Source of the DNA: Leptolyngbya sp. CCY15150
GTDB lineage: Bacteria > Cyanobacteriota > Cyanobacteriia > RECH01
Direction: 5' to 3'
DNA: 64,000 nt
Assembly (NCBI RefSeq): GCF_016888135.1
Contig: NZ_JACSWB010000174.1
Coordinates: 1 to 64,000 of the forward strand
Shown in pieces: positions 46,467 through 57,278 of the stretch. Every line of letters begins with the position of its first letter. Within the stretch, counting starts at the first letter, position 1. Below the pieces are notes generated by a model, which did no database searches, was not told where the DNA came from, and saw only the letters and a program-made list of their open reading frames with translations. A program made the translations under genes and the position numbers.

Positions 46467-47441
46467 AACGGCAATGGTTTTCAAGATGAGCTGGATATCG
46501 TACCAGAGGCTCCAGTTTTGTTGATACTTCAAGTCAAGACGAATGACGTCCTCAAAGCTGGTAACCGACGAGCGACCATTCACCTGCCATTCACCCGTCA
46601 TACCAGGTTTGACATCTAACCGCTGCCACTGGGGAATTTCATACATTTCAATTTCATCAGGGGTGGGCGGACGAGTACCCACCAAACTCATGTCCCCTTT
46701 TAAGACATTGAGAAACTGAGGCAGTTCATCCAGGCTCGTTCGTCTGAGGAACCGTCCCACTCGGGTAATGCGAGGATCGTTGGCATTCTTAAACAACGGC
46801 CCACTCACCTGGTTCTCAACCTGATGCTTCAAGGCTTCTGCGTTCGCGACCATCGAACGGAACTTCCACATCTTGAAGCGCTTGCCCATCCAAGAACAGC
46901 GCACTTGCCCAAAAAAGATGGGCCCTGGATCGTCGATCTGAATGGCGATCGCGATCGGGATCAGAAGCACACCGGTAATCGTCAAACCGACAAGCGCCCC
47001 TACAATATCAATCACGCGTTTGGTGGGCGACGTAATGGATGGATGGGTCGGATGGGGCTGCTGATCGCGACTGGGGCGGGCCTTCAGATCCTGCACAAGA
47101 CCAGTCGATTGCTCAATTTCAAAGATTTTATCCAGATCGGTCATGGACAGAGCCATCATCACCTGGCTGGATACATTAAAAAGTTTAAGCTGAACCCCCT
47201 GCTGCTGAGCGGTTCTCAAAGCACTAATCAGTGCGCCAATCCCACTGCTGTCAATAAACGTCGTTTGACGGAAATCAAGCTTGGCTTGGGTGAGGGAAGG
47301 AATATCCTGGCAGACGCTCTGGAATGCTTGCTTAAAGGACACTGCCTGATTCACAGTAAACATTGCTGGCATCACAACCATGGCAGTCTGGTCTGATACG
47401 GTTACTGGATAGTCCGGGTTTTCAGATTTAGCAATCATCAT
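46437..47441 (-). CDS. STAS-domain fused bacterial sugar transferase
   Basis: A protein of 334 residues. Residues about 15-120 form a STAS (anti-sigma antagonist-like) domain with the phosphorylatable serine region TTFIDSSGIGALISALR (S65/S66). Residues about 140-334 are a WbaP/WcaJ-type sugar transferase: one hydrophobic helix (VIDIVGALVGLTITGVLLI), then PGPIFFGQVRCSWMGKRFKM, RRTSLDELPQFLNVLKGDMS, LVGTRPPTPDE and VKPGMTGEWQVNGRS. It should start a polysaccharide by moving a sugar phosphate to a lipid carrier. The usual N-terminal membrane domain is replaced by STAS. GTG at 47537 would lengthen it by 32 residues. It is convergent with, and overlaps, the SpoIIM-family gene. Confidence 0.92.
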   Translation of the reverse strand: MMIAKSENPDYPVTVSDQTAMVVMPAMFTVNQAVSFKQAFQSVCQDIPSLTQAKLDFRQTTFIDSSGIGALISALRTAQQQGVQLKLFNVSSQVMMALSMTDLDKIFEIEQSTGLVQDLKARPSRDQQPHPTHPSITSPTKRVIDIVGALVGLTITGVLLIPIAIAIQIDDPGPIFFGQVRCSWMGKRFKMWKFRSMVANAEALKHQVENQVSGPLFKNANDPRITRVGRFLRRTSLDELPQFLNVLKGDMSLVGTRPPTPDEIEMYEIPQWQRLDVKPGMTGEWQVNGRSSVTSFEDVIRLDLKYQQNWSLWYDIQLILKTIAVLFNKKSGAM

Positions 47442-48470
47442 GCTCTGGTGTCTGGGTGTAGCAAGCGAAAGGTCGGAAATCAAACCGCGACGAAGAAACC
47501 TAGCCTTAAGATTCCCAAAATAGGAGAGGGATACCACATGATGTGGGTCGCCCCAACGTCCCTATACCGTCTCATAGCAAGCTCCTTCCGAACAGCACAT
47601 CGTTCTAATCTCACCCCCATTTAGGAGACAAGCATGACCCAGTTAGAACCACGACATCAGTAGCAAAACTAACGCCTAGATGATTCTTCAGTTACTCATG
47701 GTAAGCGAAGGACGACTCGTGCGGCTTGGCTACGCCATGAATATATAGATCCAGTAGATCTAGAACTAGATTTAGAACGAATGAGCCTGTACGGTTTGAC
47801 TGTGATCTAGACGCCCCTGCTGATTCTCCAAGTTTAGGAAGAATTGGGCGTAATGCCCACCAGCATTGAGAGCGCTAAACCACAACATCTTTGAAGTTTG
47901 GCTATGGCTTGCGCAAAAAGCACAAGATTTGGCTACGTCACCAACCTCTAGCCTCAGCACTGTTCGTCCTTGGACGATCAAGCAGGTCTAGACGCTGGTC
48001 TTGACCCAGCTCCAACGACATCGATCGGTTGTCTTAGGAACGTCTATCGGAAATAGACTAGGCAAGTCCCCGTAGAGTACCCCCATGGTATTGAATACAT
48101 TCGAGAACACATGCAAGAATTACGCTGACCATTCAAAAACTTTATATTGACTCTAAGGTCTCTTCACACTGCTGGGTTGGATCGCTCCAGCAGTCATGAA
48201 CCGAGGGCGATCGCTCCCCCACGCAAGATATTCCCACTAGTACCGCAAGCCAGAAGAACGAAGATAGAAAAACGAAAAAGACTTCCAGGACACACAAGGG
48301 TTCCTGCCTTAGCACCTAGGCCGGTTACTTTCGCCTCGGAGTACAGTGCCCTCTACGGATCCTCTACGGAGTACGTATGGAGCCTTGACCGACAACAGCA
48401 CCCCATGAAAATTGTGTTCTCGGTCTGGATATGAAATACTGTGGCGTCAGCTTAATAATTGTTTTGGGTT
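47442..48470. other. long intergenic region upstream of gcvT
   Basis: About 1 kb without a normal gene, the longest such gap in the window. It contains a nine-codon frame with a good ribosome binding site (47634-47663). A small direct repeat CTCTACGGA occurs twice near 48349-48368. Other open frames have no protein-like features. I found no glycine riboswitch pattern before gcvT. Confidence 0.45.
47634..47663 (+). other. nine-residue reading frame with strong RBS
   Basis: Encodes MTQLEPRHQ then TAG. TAGGAG lies seven bases before the ATG. It has no recognised similarity. It could be a leader peptide, the remnant start of a decayed gene, or chance; the next plus-strand gene is 800 bases away. 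Confidence 0.25.
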
Positions 48471-49589
48471 ATGACTGATTCCGACCGTAGCGCACTATAC
48501 CAAACTCCGCTGTATTCCCTCCATGAACAGGCCCGCATGGTGCCGTTTGCGGGTTGGCAGATGCCGGTGCAATTTAGTGGCATTACCCAAGAACATCGAG
48601 CTGTCCGCGATCGCGTTGGCATGTTTGACATTTCCCATATGGGCAAGTTTGTCTTGACGGGGCAGCGCATCTTAGAGCACCTGCAACGGTTAGTGCCCTC
48701 CAATCTCCGTGGGTTACAGCCAGGGCAAGCCCAGTACACGGTACTCCTGAATGCCGCCGGGGGAATTTTGGATGATTTGATCATCTACAACCAAGGCAGC
48801 ACGGAGACCGAGGGCGATCGCGTTTTTTTGATTGTCAACGCAGCCACAACCGCCAGCGATCGCCAATGGCTGTTGGAACACCTTGATGCCAACCAGGTGA
48901 CCTTGACCGATCAGTCTCAAGGAACCGTACTCATTGCTGTGCAGGGGCCAGAAGCGATCGCCACCGTGCAGCGCTATACCGAGACGGATCTATCAACCGT
49001 GGGGCGCTATGAACATGTCACAACATCCATGTTTGGCGCATCGGCCTTTGTTGCGCGTACCGGCTACACGGGAGAAGACGGCGTTGAAATTATGCTGGAT
49101 GCCCAACCAGGGCAAACCCTGTGGCGATCGCTCCTAGAGGCTGGCGTCGAACCCTGTGGGCTAGGAGCAAGGGATACGCTGCGTTTGGAAGCGGCCATGG
49201 CTCTCTACGGTCAAGATGTAGACGCCGCAACCACACCCCTAGAAGCTGGTCTATCGTGGCTCGTACAGTTGGATCAGGCGGGAGACTTTATTGGGCGATC
49301 GCCCTTAGAAGAGCAGAAGCGCCATGGCGTACCGCGTCGCTTGGTGGGACTGAGGTTGACGGGACGCAACATTGCCCGCACCGGGTATGAGGTGATGCAC
49401 GACGGCCATGTAGTAGGGCACGTCACCAGCGGCACCCTCTCCCCCACCCTCGGCTATCCCATTGCCCTAGCCTATGTGCCCCCCAGCTTCGCCAAACCAG
49501 GACAGCCTCTGACCGTCAATATTCGCGGACGCCACTGCGAGGCAACGGTGGTGAAACGCCCTTTCTATAAGCGATCGCCCTCATCCTAA
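48471..49589 (+). CDS. gcvT: glycine cleavage system T protein
   Basis: An aminomethyltransferase of 372 residues that moves the methylene group from the H-protein to tetrahydrofolate and releases ammonia. Signature segments are MVPFAGWQMPVQFSGITQEH, VGMFDISHMGKFVLTG, FVARTGYTGEDGVEIM, GLGARDTLRLEAAMALYGQD and the C-terminal TSGTLSPTLGYPIALAYVP. Length is normal. ATG at 48471 fits the family; the frame also opens at TTG 48459. The P and H protein genes are not in the window. Together with lpd (38667) and glyK (30229) it belongs to photorespiratory glycine and glycerate metabolism. Confidence 0.98.
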   Translation: MTDSDRSALYQTPLYSLHEQARMVPFAGWQMPVQFSGITQEHRAVRDRVGMFDISHMGKFVLTGQRILEHLQRLVPSNLRGLQPGQAQYTVLLNAAGGILDDLIIYNQGSTETEGDRVFLIVNAATTASDRQWLLEHLDANQVTLTDQSQGTVLIAVQGPEAIATVQRYTETDLSTVGRYEHVTTSMFGASAFVARTGYTGEDGVEIMLDAQPGQTLWRSLLEAGVEPCGLGARDTLRLEAAMALYGQDVDAATTPLEAGLSWLVQLDQAGDFIGRSPLEEQKRHGVPRRLVGLRLTGRNIARTGYEVMHDGHVVGHVTSGTLSPTLGYPIALAYVPPSFAKPGQPLTVNIRGRHCEATVVKRPFYKRSPSS

Positions 49590-49832
49590 TGCTTTAGTCC
49601 CATGGGAAAAGCTGAGGGCAAAAAGTCCATATGCTAGGATAAAAAGGTGCTGAAAAAGCTATCTAACGATCCTAGTTACTAGCAAATAGCACGATCAGGG
49701 ACGTTCCCATGGCTTGAGGCCTGGCCTCATCTAGCTCAACTGTTGTAAGTTCAGCTCCCATGGTAAAGACAAGGGACAACTTTTGTGTTCAGACTGTCCG
49801 ACTCAATTCTGTAAAACTGAGAGGTTTACTGC

Positions 49833-50291
49833 GTGATTGCTATCTCACTGCGTCCCAGCGGGCGCAAGTGGGGCACAGTTAGCTTTGCCTCCACGCTTCA
49901 TCTATGTCCAGTTCTCGATCTCTTGATGACAGACGTTCCTGCCTGTTGGAGAGACGAGGTTCGCCTTGGCCTACAAGAGGCTCTGGTTAACGCATCCAAA
50001 CATGGCAATGATCTCGACCCCGGCAAGACGGTGCTGGTGCGGTTCTCCGTCGTAGGCGATCGCTGCTCTTGGGTCATCTCAGACCAAGGATCAGGGTTTA
50101 GTCCATCACCCACCTGCCAATGCCAGATTGAAACACCCCACCTTCATGATTCTCACCACGTTGATGAATGCGGGCGAGGACTCTATATTTTGCACCAAGT
50201 TTTTGATGAAGTGCGCTGGAACGCCAAAGGCAATGAGCTGAGCTTATGTAAAGTTATCAAAAAGCGCGGCAGGGTAGCTTCCCCCGTCTAG
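49833..50291 (+). CDS. RsbW-type anti-sigma factor serine kinase
   Basis: A protein of 152 residues, a single GHKL ATPase domain. The N-box is LQEALVNASKHGND (E49, N53), the G1 box is DQGSGF (D84, G86, G88), and the G2 region is ECGRGLYILHQVFDEVRWNA. It should phosphorylate a STAS-domain partner on serine and/or hold a sigma factor, as in RsbW/SpoIIAB partner switching. A STAS domain is encoded 2.4 kb away at 46437 inside a sugar transferase. No sigma factor gene is adjacent. The start is GTG at 49833. The pairing with that partner is inferred. Confidence 0.92.
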   Translation: MIAISLRPSGRKWGTVSFASTLHLCPVLDLLMTDVPACWRDEVRLGLQEALVNASKHGNDLDPGKTVLVRFSVVGDRCSWVISDQGSGFSPSPTCQCQIETPHLHDSHHVDECGRGLYILHQVFDEVRWNAKGNELSLCKVIKKRGRVASPV

Positions 50292-50404
50292 GTGAGACCG
50301 ATGGGGGAGAGATGAGTAGCTGCTGTTTATCCAGCGTCTACCGCCTCTCCCTTAGCGATCGCCTGTCTAGTTGCTGGACAAACTTAGCTACTAGACAGAC
50401 ATAG

Positions 50405-52585
50405 TTACTGAACAGACATAGCACGAATACGCCACTGATCATCTTGCCGAACCAGATCATACCGAACCTGGAGAGCCTCATCATAGGATCCTCCTAGGTC
50501 AATCTGATCGTTCACATACAGCTCAGCCGTTTCGGTCACTGCCGCAAATACACTGGCTTCCTCTGGCACCTCTTCATTCACCTCAACCCGATCAATGGTC
50601 ACGGTATGCTCATATACCATGTACCAGTTGTTGCTGACGCTCTGGGCTGCCCTGGCTTCCCAGGTGGAAAGAACAGGATCCACCAAAATTTGGGATAAAC
50701 CATCAACATTGTGCGCCTCCCCTAAAGCCTCAGACTTAGCTGCCAGCCAAGTTTCAACCACTTGCAGGGCAAGTTCATCGGTCAACTCTTCTTGACTGAG
50801 GCTAGGTGCCGGAGGGGTGATCGCGTCGGCATAGAGTTGGGGAAGCCCCGCCAGAGAGCTCTGCTGCAGTGGTTCTACCGTAGGAGTCCCGCCAAAAACA
50901 CGGCTGATGCGGCTGAGCAGGGAGATAATCACAACCAGACCAAAGACACCAATAGCTATCAAAAAGAGCATTCGGTCAAGGCGTGGGGAAGGGCGGCCGC
51001 GGCTGGGTCGGCGCGATCGCGCCGCCGCAGGATTCGGACGGGGCGGGCGGGCGCTAGGAGGCGGCATAACGGGGCGATCGCCCCCATGGGAAACTCGCTC
51101 AGCGATCGGCACAGCGGTGCTCACCGGCGGTGGTGCATCTAGGGTAGCGGTAGCGCCATAACCCGATGAGTAGCCACCCGAAGGCTGATGACCGTTGACA
51201 GAGCGGCTAGCATAGGCGGAACCAGCCACGGCATAGTCTCGGTGACCATTTTCGTGATGCTCCCGAGTGCTGGCGGCAGGAGCCCATTGGCTAGCCGGTT
51301 CGGGTTCATTGGGCAGTTCTTCAAGGTAGGCCTGCACCTGCTCATCGGCAAAATATTCTTTGAGCGACACCTGCTTCTGGGCCAGATCCCGGAAGTGAGG
51401 AAATACTTCATTTTGCAGCCAACGCTCACCGTAGAGACAGAGGCCTGGCAGGAGGTCGGGCGAATCCTGGGAATGTTCGCGAATAAAGGCGAGGGAGTCG
51501 TACTCTTGGCTATGCTCCAAGGCACGGCTAGCTTCCTCTGTCTGCCCCAACAGCAGAGCACAGACGGCTTGCTCTAAATAGACATCTTGGCGCATCCCCA
51601 ACCGCAGCAGCAGCAGCTTAGCGCGACGGATGAGAGCAGGTTGGCGATCGGCAAAGCCGCGGGCTGCTAAGGCATACACCGCTAGATAGGTAGCCACCGC
51701 CGAGGGACGCCGGGCCTCCGTCTCAAACAGGGCTTGCTGCTCCCCTGCCGTGAGGTAGGCACGTAGTTGTTGAATAAACTTGAGGAAATCATCCACCGAC
51801 AGACCGGATTGATCATCCCCCGTACCATCAATGCCACCGCGTTCATCCAACATTTCTTGGAGCACCTGAATGCCGCGCTGGTGATCCACGCGATAGCTTT
51901 CAGCAGACTCGGGAATAGACAGCAGTTCTAGAATGCGATACGGACGCAGTTTGTAAAGATCGGCTTGCATTTCACCTCGCAATGGAGCAAACACACCCTC
52001 GCGGAGGAGTAGTTCTTGCCCAGTTTCTAATGATTCGGCAGCACCTTCATACTGTCCTTGCTGCCACTGCTCCCGACCCAGCTCTAGGCAAGCGATCGCA
52101 ATGGTGAGGACGATATCGGCTAAGACAATGTCGGGATCGCCATAGCGCCCACTCTCTAGGCTAATATTGCCGCTACTCAGGTAGGGGCGTCCTAGCTTGA
52201 GCACCAGTTCATACTCCCCTAGCTCTAGTAAAATTAGCAGTGCCCCAATCCAGTGGCGATCGTCGATGTCGATGCTGGGGCTGTAGGGATCATTGGGATC
52301 GGCCGAGCCGGTGGGAGTAGGCGATCGCTCTAGCCGACCTTCATCACCTTGACCCGAGTCGTACAGCGTATTGAGAAACTGCGCATCGTAAGTCTGGCGC
52401 TGCTCAGGGGATGAGAGAACGGTATAGGCTTCATCGAGCAGCGATCGCCGGGCTGCGATCGCTGCTTCAGAATATTCACGCCGTGGTAGCTGGAGCGCAC
52501 GATCACGGTAGGCTTGCTGCAACTGCTCGACCGTTGCTTGAATAGGCAGCCCTAAAATTCGGTAATAATCCAGCGGAATTCTCAC
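50405..52585 (-). CDS. ftn2: cell division protein Ftn2/ZipN (ARC6 orthologue)
   Basis: A protein of 726 residues. The N-terminal J-like domain (IPLDYYRILGLPIQATVEQL) lacks the HPD motif, as in this family. A long helical region follows, then a Pro/Arg-rich stretch with basic residues (PPRPNPAAARSRRPSRGRPS). One membrane helix (MLFLIAIGVFGLVVIISLLS, near residue 538) precedes the C-terminal IMS/DUF4101 domain (ALQVVETWLAAKSEALGEAH, NNWYMVYEHTVTIDRVEVN). In cyanobacteria it anchors FtsZ at midcell and recruits other division proteins; ARC6 does the same in chloroplasts. It is transcribed alone. Confidence 0.95.
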   Translation of the reverse strand: MRIPLDYYRILGLPIQATVEQLQQAYRDRALQLPRREYSEAAIAARRSLLDEAYTVLSSPEQRQTYDAQFLNTLYDSGQGDEGRLERSPTPTGSADPNDPYSPSIDIDDRHWIGALLILLELGEYELVLKLGRPYLSSGNISLESGRYGDPDIVLADIVLTIAIACLELGREQWQQGQYEGAAESLETGQELLLREGVFAPLRGEMQADLYKLRPYRILELLSIPESAESYRVDHQRGIQVLQEMLDERGGIDGTGDDQSGLSVDDFLKFIQQLRAYLTAGEQQALFETEARRPSAVATYLAVYALAARGFADRQPALIRRAKLLLLRLGMRQDVYLEQAVCALLLGQTEEASRALEHSQEYDSLAFIREHSQDSPDLLPGLCLYGERWLQNEVFPHFRDLAQKQVSLKEYFADEQVQAYLEELPNEPEPASQWAPAASTREHHENGHRDYAVAGSAYASRSVNGHQPSGGYSSGYGATATLDAPPPVSTAVPIAERVSHGGDRPVMPPPSARPPRPNPAAARSRRPSRGRPSPRLDRMLFLIAIGVFGLVVIISLLSRISRVFGGTPTVEPLQQSSLAGLPQLYADAITPPAPSLSQEELTDELALQVVETWLAAKSEALGEAHNVDGLSQILVDPVLSTWEARAAQSVSNNWYMVYEHTVTIDRVEVNEEVPEEASVFAAVTETAELYVNDQIDLGGSYDEALQVRYDLVRQDDQWRIRAMSVQ

Positions 52586-52916
52586 AGTCTCACATCCCCA
52601 GCGATGCTTTAGTTGAAAGGACAGTTAGGATAACACAGGATTGTAAGTGAGCCGAAGCTTACCACAACCTGACCTCTATACTATTCGCAACCCCGACAAA
52701 CTTGGTAAACGTTTACAATCATTCAACCCGTACAGCAGTCCTTGAAAGAATCGGTGTTCTCTAGTCCAGAACAAACTCTACCTTAGAGAGTTGCCACTGT
52801 TCTTGATGCATCCTTGACTACTTCACCCTATTACACAACAGAAACGCTGAGATTACCAGCGGTTACCCTAGGGTCGGTCATGCAATCAGATTCAACGTCG
52901 GGGATACCTCTCCTAT
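52586..52916. other. intergenic region upstream of ftn2
   Basis: 331 bases. A small hairpin GTAAG/CTTAC lies near 52644-52663. The ftn2 promoter should be here. Nothing else was recognised. Confidence 0.35.
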
Positions 52917-54374
52917 CTATCGGCTATTGACAGACAAGGCTTGGAGCGCGCGATAAATCTCGACCATCGCCAGGGTATCAAGCCGACAGTAGTCCCGCAG
53001 GTCTCGCATTCGTTCAGCTTTGCTCCCCTCATCGGAGCAGCTTAGCATGGTGTCCCAAACCGCTTGGGCTTGGTCGCCGCGCTGCACCGCTAGGTCTTGA
53101 TAGCTAAGATGGGGCACCAGTACCGGCAGCACGCATTTGATCGAGGTGGAACCGCGAAATCCAGGGTGCTTGTAGTGATATTTAAAGATGTCTTCTAAAT
53201 CCCAGAGGCGATCGCTGATGGATTCTAGACATGCCGCTTGGTCAGGAAAATCTTGGGCTAGCCGACGCAAAATACTGGCTTCAAAGGACTTGTGGTAGGC
53301 AACCACTGAGCCTGCTGTGATATCGGTCAGCAGGGCAGCGATCAGGGGTGGGCGGGGATCGGAGCGATCGCCATGGAGATAGTCTCGATGCTCTAGAGAC
53401 CCATCGGCATGGAGAATGTGGCAACTATATTGAAAGGGAAACGGGGCATAGGGCTTAAGGGGAGCAAATCTGGGAATAGCGGGGTTGTGGGTCTCAAAGT
53501 CAAAAAAGTGGATGGGATAGTTTAACTCCGCCAGGCTAGAGGCGATCGCTGCACGGTCAATTGTCGGCTGCTGGGTCAGGACTCCGTCTACATAAGCACG
53601 CTGCGGCGGGGTAAGAGAATAGTCGGCAGGCAGATCAGCGATCGCCAGGATGTTTGCCGCAACCAGGGTTTGCTTCTTCTTCCAGTCCAGCCGAGGGATC
53701 GTAAAAATCGACAGTTCCGGCACCGATTGCCAACAATCTGGTTTGAACGGGCAGGGATTGGGCGCATCACAATGTTTACCGATGGCCAGGGTAGGTTCGG
53801 CTGGCTCGCTGAGATACTGGTTGAACTGAGCCAGGTGGGTTGGGATCTCGGGGAGGATTGCCTCGACATCGGTGGTGACATCAGCGATCGCAAACAGATC
53901 GGTCAAATCTGGGAAACAGCAGGTTTGGGTATTGAGATGCATCAGTTTGACGGCGGGAACCGATAGCCCCAGCCCTCTCAGCACATAGGTCTGAATGGCA
54001 ACATCCCAGACATGCTCATCCTTAGGTTTACTAGAAGACTTAACCTCAATCAGTTCCCACCCCGCCGCGACGTGCTGAAGAATATCGCAGCGGACGAAGA
54101 CGCCCTCAAACTCAAAAGCCGCTTCAAACAAACAGGTGGATCCAGAAGCGATCGCCCGTTGGGTGGCAGAAATCGCCTCGCTGGTCGCTGCGCCAATCAG
54201 CACGCCGTTGGCAAACTGCTGGCGGGCATAGCGGCCAACCTCCTGTCCCTGAGCCAGAATGTGCTGTTGCGTTAGGGACATGGGCTGGGAGGACGACTGC
54301 TTCACCTCTCGCCAAAGGCGTTTGGGGCACTGCAGGCCCGCCATCATCTGGGATTTGCTGATTGAACCTGTCAT
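52917..54374 (-). CDS. RecB/Cas4-like nuclease fused to DEDD exonuclease (DUF2779)
   Basis: A protein of 485 residues with two apparent nuclease halves. The N-terminal half is a PD-(D/E)XK fold of the RecB/Cas4 type: CPKRLWREV (C16), RCDILQHVAAGWELIEVKSS (D97, E109, K111) and three more cysteines in CDAPNPCPFKPDCW (about 202-214), which with C16 could bind a 4Fe-4S cluster. The C-terminal half (DUF2779) shows an RNase H-like DEDD exonuclease pattern: IHFFDFETHNPAIPRF (D292, E294), VVAYHKSFEASILRRL and DYCRLDTLAMVEIYRAL. GGAGAGG at 54379-54385 sets the ATG at 54374. No CRISPR or toxin gene is nearby. A DNA repair role is inferred. Confidence 0.9.
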   Translation of the reverse strand: MTGSISKSQMMAGLQCPKRLWREVKQSSSQPMSLTQQHILAQGQEVGRYARQQFANGVLIGAATSEAISATQRAIASGSTCLFEAAFEFEGVFVRCDILQHVAAGWELIEVKSSSKPKDEHVWDVAIQTYVLRGLGLSVPAVKLMHLNTQTCCFPDLTDLFAIADVTTDVEAILPEIPTHLAQFNQYLSEPAEPTLAIGKHCDAPNPCPFKPDCWQSVPELSIFTIPRLDWKKKQTLVAANILAIADLPADYSLTPPQRAYVDGVLTQQPTIDRAAIASSLAELNYPIHFFDFETHNPAIPRFAPLKPYAPFPFQYSCHILHADGSLEHRDYLHGDRSDPRPPLIAALLTDITAGSVVAYHKSFEASILRRLAQDFPDQAACLESISDRLWDLEDIFKYHYKHPGFRGSTSIKCVLPVLVPHLSYQDLAVQRGDQAQAVWDTMLSCSDEGSKAERMRDLRDYCRLDTLAMVEIYRALQALSVNSR

Positions 54375-54585
54375 CAAGCCTCTCCACAACTTGGCTGGTC
54401 AGCCTTAGAATACCCAAGACCTACCAAACGTTTAGGAAAATGCCCTTAGCGCTTTTATTGCTTGATCAACCCATAGGGGTAGCAATCAATCACAAAACTG
54501 CGCATGTAGCTACCCTTAGAATCCGAAGCCACCAGTTGACGACAGAGTCTAGACAACCGATCAATCGAGCAACGCCTGACGCGAT

Positions 54586-54618
54586 CGTGCGTTACGGCTG
54601 CGCCTAACAGCACGCTAC
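54586..54618. repeat. dispersed palindromic repeat, copy C
   Basis: Exact reverse complement, over 33 bp, of copy B at 26300-26332. It lies 25 bases past the glmS stop codon, between glmS and the DUF2779 gene. Confidence 0.92.
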
Positions 54619-54642
54619 AACAGAATATATTGACAGGACTGG

Positions 54643-56547
<1,905 letters not shown>

Positions 56548-56678
56548 AGTTCCCACTCCTCACGGGTCATCAAACTCATCAGCCAACGCGATCAGTTGAA
56601 GCCTATTGTAGGCGATCGCTCTTCCGTCCCTCTGGATCCAATCGTCCCCTGGATCCAATCGCCCCCGATCCCAATCGC

Positions 56679-57266
56679 CTAATGAAACAGCCAACTGGTG
56701 AAGGCATATTTTTGCCCCTTACGCACAGGCAGAGAGGCATGGGGATGGGTGAAATAGGCGGGAAAGAGCAGCACCGCGCCCGCCTGCGGCTGCACCGTCA
56801 CCCCTTGGCGATCAAAATAGGTTTCGCCGCCCTCAAAGCCATCATTGAGATAGCCCACCACGCTAATATCCCGAGTGGGAATGCCCTGCTCCACTTCCTG
56901 AAAGCGGCTCGACAGCAGCAGATTATCCACATGGCGCTTATAGAACTGCCCTTCCCGATAGCGGAGAATGGTACAGGGTTCGGCATAGGGAAACCGCACG
57001 CCGTAGGACTCGAACAGCAACCCTTGGGCGATCGCCAGCCGCATCATAATCAGTTGATTGGTGGAATCGCCGAGGGGGTTTGACTGGCCGAGCTTCAGCA
57101 TGTCATTGCTGCGCACCTCGTTGTCAACACTCTCGATCAAAATGCCCGCTGCTTGAAACTCACAGGTTTCGGCAATTTGGATCAAATGCTGACATAGGCT
57201 GGGATCGAGCAATCCCTCCACCAAGAAAATTTCATCGCCCAAGCGGGTAAGCTGATGCGCCGCCAT
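56679..57266 (-). CDS. 2OG-Fe(II) oxygenase, prolyl 4-hydroxylase-like
   Basis: A protein of 195 residues with a double-stranded beta-helix fold. Iron ligands are H and D in FYKRHVDNLLLSSR and a distal His in AYFTHPHASLPV. The 2-oxoglutarate-binding basic residue is in RKGQKYAFTSWLF. CTILRYREGQ and DISVVGYLNDGFEGGETYF are typical of the prolyl 4-hydroxylase/PiuC group. The substrate is unknown; protein proline or a small molecule are both possible. The ATG at 57266 is set by GGGAGGA five bases upstream. It is divergent from the rimP operon and downstream of nothing obvious. Confidence 0.9.
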   Translation of the reverse strand: MAAHQLTRLGDEIFLVEGLLDPSLCQHLIQIAETCEFQAAGILIESVDNEVRSNDMLKLGQSNPLGDSTNQLIMMRLAIAQGLLFESYGVRFPYAEPCTILRYREGQFYKRHVDNLLLSSRFQEVEQGIPTRDISVVGYLNDGFEGGETYFDRQGVTVQPQAGAVLLFPAYFTHPHASLPVRKGQKYAFTSWLFH

Positions 57267-57271
57267 GACTG

Positions 57272-57278
57272 TCCTCCC
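57272..57278 (-). promoter_or_regulatory. ribosome binding site of the 2OG oxygenase gene
   Basis: GGGAGGA, five bases before the ATG at 57266. It rules against the longer frame that opens at 57326. Confidence 0.8.

Noticed and set aside
48147-48434. Plus-strand open frame of 95 codons before gcvT
   Set aside because: Rich in Arg/Ser/Pro with no hydrophobic core; contains small direct repeats. Probably chance.
48300-48470. Possible glycine riboswitch before gcvT
   Set aside because: Known in some cyanobacteria at this position, but I could not find the conserved aptamer core or paired stems here.
54362-54607. Plus-strand open frame of 81 codons
   Set aside because: Begins antisense to the nuclease gene start and ends inside repeat copy C.
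56548-56678. glmS ribozyme upstream of glmS
   Set aside because: The upstream region is only about 130 bases and lacks the ribozyme core; glmS ribozymes are mainly a Firmicutes feature.
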